Shown piece after piece: positions 25,124 through 33,061 of a DNA stretch of 49,517 nt; within the stretch, counting starts at the first letter, position 1; every line of letters begins with the position of its first letter. The notes under the pieces were generated by a model. The model made no database searches. It worked only from the letters and a program-made list of their open reading frames with translations, and was not told the origin of the DNA. The position numbers and the translations under genes are program-made. The stretch lies in contig JAFGBF010000023.1 of assembly GCA_016933255.1 (NCBI GenBank), positions 1-49,517 of the forward strand. Reading direction: 5' to 3'. The DNA comes from Candidatus Krumholzibacteriota bacterium. Lineage in GTDB: Bacteria; Krumholzibacteriota; Krumholzibacteriia; Krumholzibacteriales; Krumholzibacteriaceae.

Positions 25124-27286
25124 ATGAAAAACGATTTCCTGTTGGAGATTGGATGCGAGAACCTGCCGAGCGGGTATATTGACGGTGCTGTAAAACAGAT
25201 GGAGAAATCGTTTTCCGAGCGGATGAAATCGGAAAGGATCCCGTTCGACTCTCTCTATGTGACCGGGACACCCAATAGGCTGGTGCTTCACGCGAGAGGC
25301 CTGTCGGTAAGACAGGAGACTGCCGAGGAGATCATTACAGGTCCTCCATTGTCTGCCGGCATCGGTCCGGACGGTGCATATACCAAAGCGGCGATCGGTT
25401 TCGCCGGGCGTCAGGGTGTCGGGATCGATGCCCTGTCAAGGGTTGAAACGGGAAAGGGCGAATATCTGGCGGTAGTAAGAAAGACTGAAAGCGTGGAAAC
25501 AAAGATAATACTGTCAGGGTCGGTTCCGGATATGATAACCGGGCTGAGGTTTCCCAAGATGATGAAATGGGATGACAGCGATCTCAGGTTTGCAAGGCCG
25601 ATCCGATGGATAATGTCTTTTTTCGGATCAGAGCCTTTCAGTTTCCGGGTGGCTGGGCTGAAGTCGTCTGTCGCTACCAGGCTGTCTCCTTATTCAATGA
25701 GGCCGGCAGCAGTAGAGGGGATAGAAGATTATTTTTCTGTTTTGAAGAAAAACAGGATCATCATCGACAGTGAAAAACGCAAAGCCATGGTCGCCTCCCT
25801 TGCTGGAAAGGCCGCAGCGGAGACCGGAGGGAGACTGGTTGAGGATGACAGCCTGTGTGAGATGGTGGCGAATCTGGTCGAATCTCCGGTCGTACTGACT
25901 GGAAGTTTTGACAGCTCATTTCTTGATCTTCCCCGCAAGGTGATAGTGACTGCTCTCAAAAGTCATCAGAGGTATTTTTCAGTAGAGGGAAGCGGTGGAG
26001 AGCTTAAGTCTGATTTTATAGCCTTTGCAGACGGAGCAAGACGGAACAGGAAAGAGATCATCAAGGGGTATGAAAGGGTATTGCAGGCAAGGCTGGCAGA
26101 CGCGAGATTCTATTTTCTTGAGGATACCGCATTTCCGATAGAGAAGATGGCCGGGAAGCTCGACAGGATCGTATGGCTGGAGGGGCTTGGCAGTCTTCGC
26201 GACAAGGCGGAGAGAATAAGGGAACTTGCGCTGTATCTTCTTTCGTCTCTCCCCTCTGATGAAAGGCCGCTAAAAGAAGATATAGAGCGTGCGGCGATGC
26301 TTGCCAAGGCGGATCTTGCAAGCGAGATGGTCAAGGACGGAAAGGAATTCACTCTGTTGCAGGGGTATATCGGCAGGGAATACGCCAGAGTCTCGAAGGA
26401 GAGAGAGGCCGTATCGGAGGCGATCTATGAACATTATTTCCCGAAATTCTCCGGAGACAGGCTTCCATCGACCGCGACCGGCCTTGTTCTGTCTATAGCA
26501 GACAAGCTCGATACTCTCTGCGGCTGCTTTATCATGGGACTGGAACCATCCGGATCACAGGATCCCTATGCCTTGCGGCGCAGCGCGATGAGCATACTAA
26601 GAATGATGATAGAAAAAAAACTGAATACCGAGATCAGGGAAGGCGTGATCAGGAGCCTCGCTCTATTTTCTGATAAGGGGCAGGATGATCGTCCATCGGC
26701 AGACGGGAGAACAGAAGAAAAGGTAATGGATTTTTTCTCCCAGAGGTTTGTAACGATCCTGAGGGGAGAAGGGTATGATCCGGACCTGGTCTCGGCAGTA
26801 CTGGATTCTCCGTGGAAGGTGCCGTTTGCAGTCTCCTCGATGACCGCCCGCCTGCAGGAGATGAGAATATCCGGCTCACTTTCTGATTTTGTACTTGCGA
26901 TGAAAAGGATCACAAATATCCTTCCGAAGGATATGAGGAAAAAAGTCGACCGGGAATCAGGGGTCATGGCGATGGAAGCGATCTCCGGCGGGGATGAGGA
27001 AAAGCTTGGTTTTTCCAGGTCTCTTTTCGCGGAAAAAGCTGAAGGGCTCTTTTTCGAAAAGGCTTTACAGTGTGCCGAAAAGTTGTCGGCCCTTAAAGAG
27101 CCGGAATCACAGCCCAGATCTTTCGAGATTCTGGCGGAGCTGGTCCCCTCGATAAACGACTATTTTGACGCAGTTTTAGTCAATTGTGAAGATAAGGCCA
27201 TAAAAGACAACAGGATATCTTTTTTGCACGCACTTCACACCCTTTTCGGAAACTTCTGTTATTATTCTGCGATAGCCGGGGATTAG
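25124..27286 (+). CDS. glyS: Glycyl-tRNA synthetase beta subunit
   Basis: A 720-residue beta subunit needed for tRNA-Gly recognition. It opens 'FLLEIGCENLPSGYIDGAVKQ' (usual 'LLVEIGTEELP'), with 'FPKMMKWDDSDLRFARPIRW', 'LPRKVIVTALKSHQRYFSVE', and an HD-like region 'AKADLASEMVKDGKEFTLLQGYIGREYA' (in part). The C-terminal anticodon-binding helices end with 'NRISFLHALHTLFG'. The length is slightly above the usual ~690. It starts one base after glyQ ends. No clear terminator follows. Confidence 0.96.
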   Translation: MKNDFLLEIGCENLPSGYIDGAVKQMEKSFSERMKSERIPFDSLYVTGTPNRLVLHARGLSVRQETAEEIITGPPLSAGIGPDGAYTKAAIGFAGRQGVGIDALSRVETGKGEYLAVVRKTESVETKIILSGSVPDMITGLRFPKMMKWDDSDLRFARPIRWIMSFFGSEPFSFRVAGLKSSVATRLSPYSMRPAAVEGIEDYFSVLKKNRIIIDSEKRKAMVASLAGKAAAETGGRLVEDDSLCEMVANLVESPVVLTGSFDSSFLDLPRKVIVTALKSHQRYFSVEGSGGELKSDFIAFADGARRNRKEIIKGYERVLQARLADARFYFLEDTAFPIEKMAGKLDRIVWLEGLGSLRDKAERIRELALYLLSSLPSDERPLKEDIERAAMLAKADLASEMVKDGKEFTLLQGYIGREYARVSKEREAVSEAIYEHYFPKFSGDRLPSTATGLVLSIADKLDTLCGCFIMGLEPSGSQDPYALRRSAMSILRMMIEKKLNTEIREGVIRSLALFSDKGQDDRPSADGRTEEKVMDFFSQRFVTILRGEGYDPDLVSAVLDSPWKVPFAVSSMTARLQEMRISGSLSDFVLAMKRITNILPKDMRKKVDRESGVMAMEAISGGDEEKLGFSRSLFAEKAEGLFFEKALQCAEKLSALKEPESQPRSFEILAELVPSINDYFDAVLVNCEDKAIKDNRISFLHALHTLFGNFCYYSAIAGD

Positions 27287-27428
27287 CCACACCATTACAG
27301 GTGAATACAAGGGTTAATTGTGTATTATGCAAAAATGTCATTATGTTAACCAAAACCGCCGGTCGAATTTTCCTGAAAACCAGCTTTGCACAAAGGAAAA
27401 TCAGCAGGGTTCTGTCTAAAATAACATA

Positions 27429-27458
27429 TTGACATATATTGAAGTTACGTGGTATAAT
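27429..27458 (+). promoter_or_regulatory. Consensus sigma-70-type promoter of the surface-protein block
   Basis: TTGACA (27429-27434) and TATAAT (27453-27458) are both perfect, with an 18-base spacer. The region just upstream (27287-27428) is AT-rich and may act as an UP-like element. It is the strongest promoter match in the window. The expected start of transcription is near 27465. Confidence 0.8.
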
Positions 27459-27464
27459 GCCTCT

Positions 27465-27716
27465 AATCACGGAAGGTGAATGCGTTGCTCCACAGGAGCA
27501 ACCTTATCGACCTCGAGGAGAGACCCTACGCCGACCGCCGTGGAGTACCAGCTTGCTCGACACATGATGGAATTCAACGGGAGGGCCTTGGGGGAGTTCA
27601 GGATCTGGTTGGGAGGTGACTCATTTGGATCTTGATGGTAAGGGTTGTATTACACGCATCATTTCCGGGGTATAAATAATCAGTATTATTCTCTTAACGC
27701 TGGGGGGAATAAAATA
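27465..27716 (+). other. 250-base leader of the major secreted-protein gene
   Basis: The leader contains a perfect 8-bp stem with a 3-base loop (27484-27491 with 27495-27502), the 8-base palindrome CCTCGAGG and a 51-codon open frame. I looked for glycine, SAM, cobalamin, c-di-GMP and T-box signatures and found none that fit. Long leaders often stabilise abundant messages or regulate translation. The gap 27287-27428 before the promoter holds no gene. Confidence 0.45.
27480..27635 (+). CDS. Possible 51-residue leader peptide
   Basis: An ATG at 27480, three bases after GGAAGG, opens a frame of 51 codons lying wholly within the leader of the major secreted-protein gene. The product begins 'MRCSTGATLSTSRRD' and its second half ('VEYQLARHMMEFNGRALGEF') looks like an ordinary amphipathic protein sequence. 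It has no signal peptide. It could be a regulatory upstream frame, a real small protein or chance. The spacing of the ribosome site is short, which counts against it. Confidence 0.3.
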   Translation: MRCSTGATLSTSRRDPTPTAVEYQLARHMMEFNGRALGEFRIWLGGDSFGS

Positions 27717-30700
27717 ATGAGGAAAGCCTTAGTAATTGTACTGAGCGTCTGCCTCGTTGCCGCCTTCGTCGGGACCGTGTCGGCGCGTGATATCGACAGA
27801 AGCGGTACGCGGATGATGAAGACTCTCAATGACAATGATAGCTATGAGGCAATTGATTTGGGTGCAAGAGGACTCGAAACGTCGGCTGCTCTCGACACCG
27901 TTTGTCTCGCTTGGTACGGTTTCGAGACGATGGACTGGATGGGCTGGACCCGTTCGGATAACACCGAGCAGGTCGAAACCTTCTTCCACGTTGATGATTT
28001 TGCCGGGATCGCACCCGGGGCCAACGGACATCTGATTCCGCTCGCAGGTACAAAGTCAATGTGGTGCGGTACCCGTGCCTGGGATGATCCCAGGTCGGAT
28101 GCGCCCTACACCTACCTGTGCGGTTGGGAAACGGTGCCCGGTTATGGTAACGGATGGAATCAGTTGCTAACGACTGACGCCTTCCCTATCAACGGTGTTG
28201 TTTCGCTTGCGTACACTGCATACTATGACGTAGAGGGTGGAGATTTCGATTACGTCCTCGTCGAGTTCGATGCAGGTGCAGGCAACTGGGTTGAGCTTGC
28301 AAACTATCAGGGTGCGGCTGATACTGTCGCAGTCGATCAGTTTGTCAATCCGACTGCCAACACGAAACTTCGTTTCCACGTTATCGCTGACGGCGCCTGG
28401 TCAGATCAGGACGGCCTTTGGGATACAGATGGTGCGTTTATCGTTGATGAGATCACGGTGTCGGATGTAGGCACGACTATCAACTACGAAAACTGGGAAG
28501 ATGAAGCACTCGACGCCAAGACTGCTAACGGCGGTTTCTGGTATGGAGCTCCCGAAGCTGCATTCGGTAAGTTCTCCGCTCTCTGGAGCGGTCTTGTCGA
28601 CAAAGATCCGTGCGGCGTTAACCTCGCCACACAGATCGTCTTCTTCCAGGGTTCGGCTTATCCGAGCACAGATTATCCGGGATTGTTCGAGACTCCGTTC
28701 TGTACAGGACCAGGCGGACACTCCGCTCCTTGTCAGGACGAGGATGTAATCTCGCCGATAATCGACATGACGATGTACTCGAGCGCCAAAAATGAAGTCC
28801 AGGATCTGTTGATTCCGGACCTTGCCACTATGGGCGGTATCATGTTGGAAGCCACGGTCTATGGTGACCTTCCTTCTGATAACCTCGTATACTACATCTT
28901 TGGTATTCGTACAATCATCGACGGTTGTCCGCTTGGATGGAAAGACCGTAACTACGTCTACTATGCTGATAACCAGGCTTACAATCAGCCTTTCTGGCTT
29001 ATCGGTGATCTTTATGAGGGTAATGGCTCCGATCCTATCCAGATCAGGATGGGATGCGTCGACATGGTTCCGTATTGGTACCCTGATGAGGGTAGCGGAG
29101 CTGCTCATACGCCAGCACCGTGGATCGATAACATTCGTATCTACCGCTATAAGACGTCAGGTCCTCAGTGGACTCACAGAAACCTCGATATTTTCCAGGA
29201 CACTTTCCCATCTCAGGGAACCGGTGGCTGGGAAAAACAGACAGGTCGAGTCGACTGTGCCAACGATCTTATGCCCGGTGAGAATCCTTCAATCGATCCT
29301 GGCGATTCAGCCGTAGTCGGTGTATCTTCATCGATGGCTGGCGGACTTCGTCTCGTCTCCAACGGCCTCGGCCAGATGACAGAGGAAGTCTATTGCTACG
29401 TAAAGGCCGAATATGTGGGTCCGCTGACAGGTGGTCAGGCCCCGGTTAGCCCGATCGTAGGCCCGCAGATCGCCGATCCGAGCGTTCCAGATACGCTTGC
29501 TTACGGCTGGTATGTATCCGATGACGGTCTGTGGAACAAGATGCTCTGCGCGAGAGCGCGCACTGGTTCCGGCGCTGTGGCAGCTGACAAGTTTATGATC
29601 GACCTTAATGATTCTCTCTTTGTGAGGGGTTTTGAGATCGAGTATTACTTCGAAGCAACCGATCTTCTGGATGAGACGACAGTCTATCCTCCCACTGCGC
29701 AGGAAGCGACTGGCCATAGGTTTGAAATGGCGATTCTGCCGACTCAGAACTCGGGAATCCTCTATGTAGATGATTTCCACGGCCGCGGCACATTCGATGG
29801 AACCGTACAGTTGTATTTTGATCCTGCCTTCGCCGCTGTTATTCCTGGCGGAGTCATGCCGGATCGCTACGACGTCAATAACCCGACTTCTTTCCTCTCA
29901 AACGGACTCGGGGCTCGTGCGACCCTCGAAATCCTGCTTGCTACCTATGAGAAGATAGTCTGGGATTGCGGTAACCTCGAAGCCGGTACCATCTCCGATG
30001 GTGATATGTCTTACAGCGACAAGAGCAATGATTGTCAGATGCTGTATGACTGGATGGATTTCAAACCTCAAGACGAAAAAGCCAACTTGTGGGTACTTGG
30101 TGAGGGCGTAGCCCAGGATCTTAACGGATCTACGGCCCAGATCGCTCTTGACCTTATGCTCGCTTGCGGTGTCCAGTTTGTACATCAGAGCTATTATGAA
30201 TATACCGGTGGCGGTGCTGCCGGCGGTGTCATTACTCCTCTGGTGACAGGTATTGATATCTATTCCGGCCTTACGTATTATGCGTTCGGCGGATGTCCTA
30301 CCATCAACGGTTGGGACGTATTGAGTGCGACTGGAACCGGTGTAGCATGTCTGGAACTGGAGAAGAAGAACGTAACAGATCCGCAGAGCTATGTCGGTAT
30401 TCGTAACCAGTTCACCAACTCTGCCGGTGGTGTGGCCCGTACCTCATGGATAGGCCACAGTTTCATGTATGTACGTAACGGTGACGGCGGCACGCTTGCA
30501 AGGAACGAACTCATGCTCAAGACCTGGGAGTTCTTCCTCAATGGTGTTTCCGACGATATCACCGGTGATACACCGACTCCGTTGGTGAATTCACTGGGTC
30601 AGAACTATCCTAACCCGTTCAACCCGTCAACACAGATCAAGTTCAGTATTGCGAACAAGGGTCATGTAAGCCTCAAGGTTTACAACGTTGCCGGACAGCT

Positions 30701-30860
30701 GGTGAATACTCTCACCAACGAGGTTTGGGATGCTGGCCTCCATACAATCGACTGGAACGGAACCAATGACCTTGGTTCGAGCGTTGCCAGTGGCGTCTAC
30801 TTCTACAAACTGAAGGCAGACGACTTTGAGAGCACAAAGAAAATGATCCTTCTCCGATAA
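27717..30860 (+). CDS. Major secreted surface protein with C-terminal sorting domain
   Basis: A 1047-residue exported protein. The signal peptide (1-23, ending 'TVSA') is followed by beta-rich jelly-roll-like regions ('CLAWYGFETMDWMGWT', 'FDYVLVEFDAGAGNWVELANY'), and a domain at about 678-880 opening 'ILYVDDFHGRG' that resembles the Rossmann-like (ThuA/GATase-like) domain common in FCB secreted proteins. From about 960 the FlgD-like/type A sorting domain runs to the end ('NYPNPFNPSTQIKFS', 'VYNVAGQLVNTL', 'GVYFYKLKADDFESTKKMIL'). About 19 of 29 arginines (hand count) use CGN, mainly CGT/CGC, while neighbours use mostly AGG/AGA. With the consensus promoter this suggests very high expression, as for an S-layer or major surface protein. 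ATG 27717 follows a GGGGGG run and starts the signal peptide. A strong hairpin follows. Confidence 0.85.
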   Translation: MRKALVIVLSVCLVAAFVGTVSARDIDRSGTRMMKTLNDNDSYEAIDLGARGLETSAALDTVCLAWYGFETMDWMGWTRSDNTEQVETFFHVDDFAGIAPGANGHLIPLAGTKSMWCGTRAWDDPRSDAPYTYLCGWETVPGYGNGWNQLLTTDAFPINGVVSLAYTAYYDVEGGDFDYVLVEFDAGAGNWVELANYQGAADTVAVDQFVNPTANTKLRFHVIADGAWSDQDGLWDTDGAFIVDEITVSDVGTTINYENWEDEALDAKTANGGFWYGAPEAAFGKFSALWSGLVDKDPCGVNLATQIVFFQGSAYPSTDYPGLFETPFCTGPGGHSAPCQDEDVISPIIDMTMYSSAKNEVQDLLIPDLATMGGIMLEATVYGDLPSDNLVYYIFGIRTIIDGCPLGWKDRNYVYYADNQAYNQPFWLIGDLYEGNGSDPIQIRMGCVDMVPYWYPDEGSGAAHTPAPWIDNIRIYRYKTSGPQWTHRNLDIFQDTFPSQGTGGWEKQTGRVDCANDLMPGENPSIDPGDSAVVGVSSSMAGGLRLVSNGLGQMTEEVYCYVKAEYVGPLTGGQAPVSPIVGPQIADPSVPDTLAYGWYVSDDGLWNKMLCARARTGSGAVAADKFMIDLNDSLFVRGFEIEYYFEATDLLDETTVYPPTAQEATGHRFEMAILPTQNSGILYVDDFHGRGTFDGTVQLYFDPAFAAVIPGGVMPDRYDVNNPTSFLSNGLGARATLEILLATYEKIVWDCGNLEAGTISDGDMSYSDKSNDCQMLYDWMDFKPQDEKANLWVLGEGVAQDLNGSTAQIALDLMLACGVQFVHQSYYEYTGGGAAGGVITPLVTGIDIYSGLTYYAFGGCPTINGWDVLSATGTGVACLELEKKNVTDPQSYVGIRNQFTNSAGGVARTSWIGHSFMYVRNGDGGTLARNELMLKTWEFFLNGVSDDITGDTPTPLVNSLGQNYPNPFNPSTQIKFSIANKGHVSLKVYNVAGQLVNTLTNEVWDAGLHTIDWNGTNDLGSSVASGVYFYKLKADDFESTKKMILLR

Positions 30861-30889
30861 CTTCGGTTTTGGAGAAAACGATCGTTTTG

Positions 30890-30916
30890 CGGGCCGGGGA
30901 TCATATCCCCGGCCCG
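30890..30916 (+). terminator. Strong GC-rich hairpin after the major secreted-protein gene
   Basis: An 11-bp perfect stem (30890-30900 with 30906-30916) and 5-base loop start 30 bases past the stop codon. The run 'ccccgttttt' follows about 15 bases later rather than directly. It should end or sharply reduce transcription, and would protect the abundant upstream message. Confidence 0.75.
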
Positions 30917-30973
30917 AATCATATCAAATACCCCGTTTTTCTCTCCCCTATCTGCTGAATCTATCGAATTTCA

Positions 30974-31003
30974 TTGACATACAAATTTTTGAATACATAT
31001 ATT
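30974..31003 (+). promoter_or_regulatory. Promoter of the lipoprotein genes
   Basis: TTGACA (30974-30979), 18 bases, TATATT (30998-31003), in AT-rich surroundings. The spacer length matches that of the promoter at 27429. The first start codon is at 31061. Confidence 0.65.
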
Positions 31004-31060
31004 ACATATAGATTGGAGGCACTTCATCCGATAGGAAAAATACTGAAGAGAAGGGTGGAT

Positions 31061-33010
31061 ATGAGACGCTTTAACTCAAGTAATGCTGCAGGCATAATAT
31101 TTTTGTTCATCATTGCTCTGGTAATGATCCTGCCGGCCTGCCGGGAGGAAAGGGATCCTCTGGACAGGAACAGAGCTCCCAACACGGTCCTTACAGTCGC
31201 CCCCCCCGAGACGACCGAGACGGATTACAGAGTCCACATGTACTGGTATGGCGAAGATAAAGACGGGATAGTGACCCGGTATATGTGGTATCGATCCGAC
31301 ACTTTGCGGACTCTGGATCCTAACCTGTATGCTGAACAGGAACTTCTCGACTGGAATCCTGAAGTAAGGGGTGTGGATTATCTTGCCGGTACTTTTACGA
31401 CAGCTACAGATACCGAATTCGTATTTACCGGTTTTGACGAAGAGACAAGCGCCATGGTCAAGAGGCAGGCGTTTCATATAGTGGCGATCGATGATATGGG
31501 CAGGATGGACAAATCACCCGCGAGGGCGCAGTTCCTGGCCAAGGTCGACTGTCTTCCCAAGGTCAAGTTCTGGACGAGTTTTAACGGCGTTGACTGGACG
31601 TTTTATGAACCTGGGGATCCGGACACAATAAGTATATTCCAGGATGTTTATGTCAAGTTCTGGGGCTGGACATGCAATAATGAGATAACAGGGTACAGAT
31701 GGATCTACCAGGGAGATATCTACCCCGACGAGAACGATGACGGTATCCCGGAATGGGAGATTCCTCCTCCAGACACGATATCTGTCACGATCAATAATGA
31801 TGCCTCGCAGTATCTGCCGAGCGGAGATTTTTATTTCAAGGTAATCGCCCGCGATGAGGCCGGAGCGCTTTCCAGATCAGATATTGTCAGCGGTGATGGA
31901 GTCTGCCAGATTGTGATAAATCATGACCCTGATTCAAAGATCCTGTACGGAGATAACCATTATTTTGTGGCGGGCGGAGATACAGCTATAAGGAAGGTTG
32001 ATTTCTATGATGGTCTGGTAGATACGCTCCCGTATAATTCAAGGTTAAAACTGCATTATATGGGATGGGATGATAACAGGGATATTCTTCAATACGACCC
32101 TCCGCTTCCGATCAGGTTCCAGTACCGGTTCAAAAGGTGGGGAACTGCGGTGGATGGCGGAGTCTCTTCGTATTCGACTCCGTGGTACCCTGCGGAAAAG
32201 GCGGAGGATACAAACTGCGATTCTGATGTCGACTCGGTAACGATGCGGATCGGAAGCAACAAGTATGTCTTCAACGTTAGGTCATTTGATGAACAGTACA
32301 GATCGGACGGCACTCCCGATTCTGTGGTTTTCTACGGCAACTATAACCCGACGGTGGAATACCTTGAAGTCGGTATCGACACGGTCCCATTTTCAACCTG
32401 GTCGATCGAATATAAGCCTCTTAGTTCAGATACTCTCTATATAAACCTTAGTACTCCGTTGATGTCGATGGGGGATACATGTAACGCTTATGATATAACA
32501 TATGACGAATCGGGGGACAATATCACTTTCTGGTACAAATTCATAATCAGGTCCTCCGGGTATGATGACAGAAGGGATCCTCCCGGTTCGGGAATCGTGA
32601 GCTGGCGTTTCCAGATCCAGGCTGATGCTAATTATTTTTACAGGCTTGAGGACGACTGGATCTCCGACGGCCCTCTTAACGAGTTTGAGCAGGAATGTAT
32701 CTTTAAGCTGGTTATTCCGACTGATCCCGATTATTCATATGATTGGCCTGATTCTAATTTCGTGAGTACTCCTCCTTTGTGGATGGGAGACCAGGTACTC
32801 ACAGTGACAGGCAGGGATATCGGGTCTACTGATACATTCATGGAGGGTATCAGGTGCACAAGCCCGACATTTTATGAAGCCGAACCATGTTCGATGAATA
32901 CACTTGGGGAATGGTGTACGGTTCAGCGTTATCCCGCTAACTATGGTAGATACGACAAAGTGATAAAGAACTTTTATATAAAGTTGATATACGTAGATAT
33001 GGGGTTTTAA
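31061..33010 (+). CDS. Large surface lipoprotein with Ig/FnIII-like repeats
   Basis: A 649-residue lipoprotein: basic start, hydrophobic stretch 11-26, and lipobox 'LPAC' with Cys27. The first mature domain (about 40-170) has 'VHMYWYGEDKDGIVTRYMW', a fibronectin/Ig-like pattern also found at the start of the next gene's product. Further beta-rich segments follow ('VYVKFWGWTCNNEITGYRW', 'SGDFYFKVIARDEAGALS', 'IRFQYRFKRWG'). No catalytic motif is visible. ATG 31061 is chosen because the signal peptide starts there after AGGGTGG; an in-frame ATG at 30974 lies in the promoter. It probably sits on the outer membrane and works with the following two genes, but the function is unknown. Confidence 0.78.
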   Translation: MRRFNSSNAAGIIFLFIIALVMILPACREERDPLDRNRAPNTVLTVAPPETTETDYRVHMYWYGEDKDGIVTRYMWYRSDTLRTLDPNLYAEQELLDWNPEVRGVDYLAGTFTTATDTEFVFTGFDEETSAMVKRQAFHIVAIDDMGRMDKSPARAQFLAKVDCLPKVKFWTSFNGVDWTFYEPGDPDTISIFQDVYVKFWGWTCNNEITGYRWIYQGDIYPDENDDGIPEWEIPPPDTISVTINNDASQYLPSGDFYFKVIARDEAGALSRSDIVSGDGVCQIVINHDPDSKILYGDNHYFVAGGDTAIRKVDFYDGLVDTLPYNSRLKLHYMGWDDNRDILQYDPPLPIRFQYRFKRWGTAVDGGVSSYSTPWYPAEKAEDTNCDSDVDSVTMRIGSNKYVFNVRSFDEQYRSDGTPDSVVFYGNYNPTVEYLEVGIDTVPFSTWSIEYKPLSSDTLYINLSTPLMSMGDTCNAYDITYDESGDNITFWYKFIIRSSGYDDRRDPPGSGIVSWRFQIQADANYFYRLEDDWISDGPLNEFEQECIFKLVIPTDPDYSYDWPDSNFVSTPPLWMGDQVLTVTGRDIGSTDTFMEGIRCTSPTFYEAEPCSMNTLGEWCTVQRYPANYGRYDKVIKNFYIKLIYVDMGF

Positions 33011-33061
33011 CCGTTTTGTGGGGGCTCATCTTAGTATGATGCGGACAGGAGGTACGGGGTA

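Noticed and set aside
27495..27560. Possible glycine riboswitch in the leader after glyS
   Set aside because: A GGAGAGA-like sequence and the nearby glyQS genes suggested it, but the conserved CCGAAGG core and the closing CTCTCAGG-type segments are missing, and the leader belongs to the next gene.
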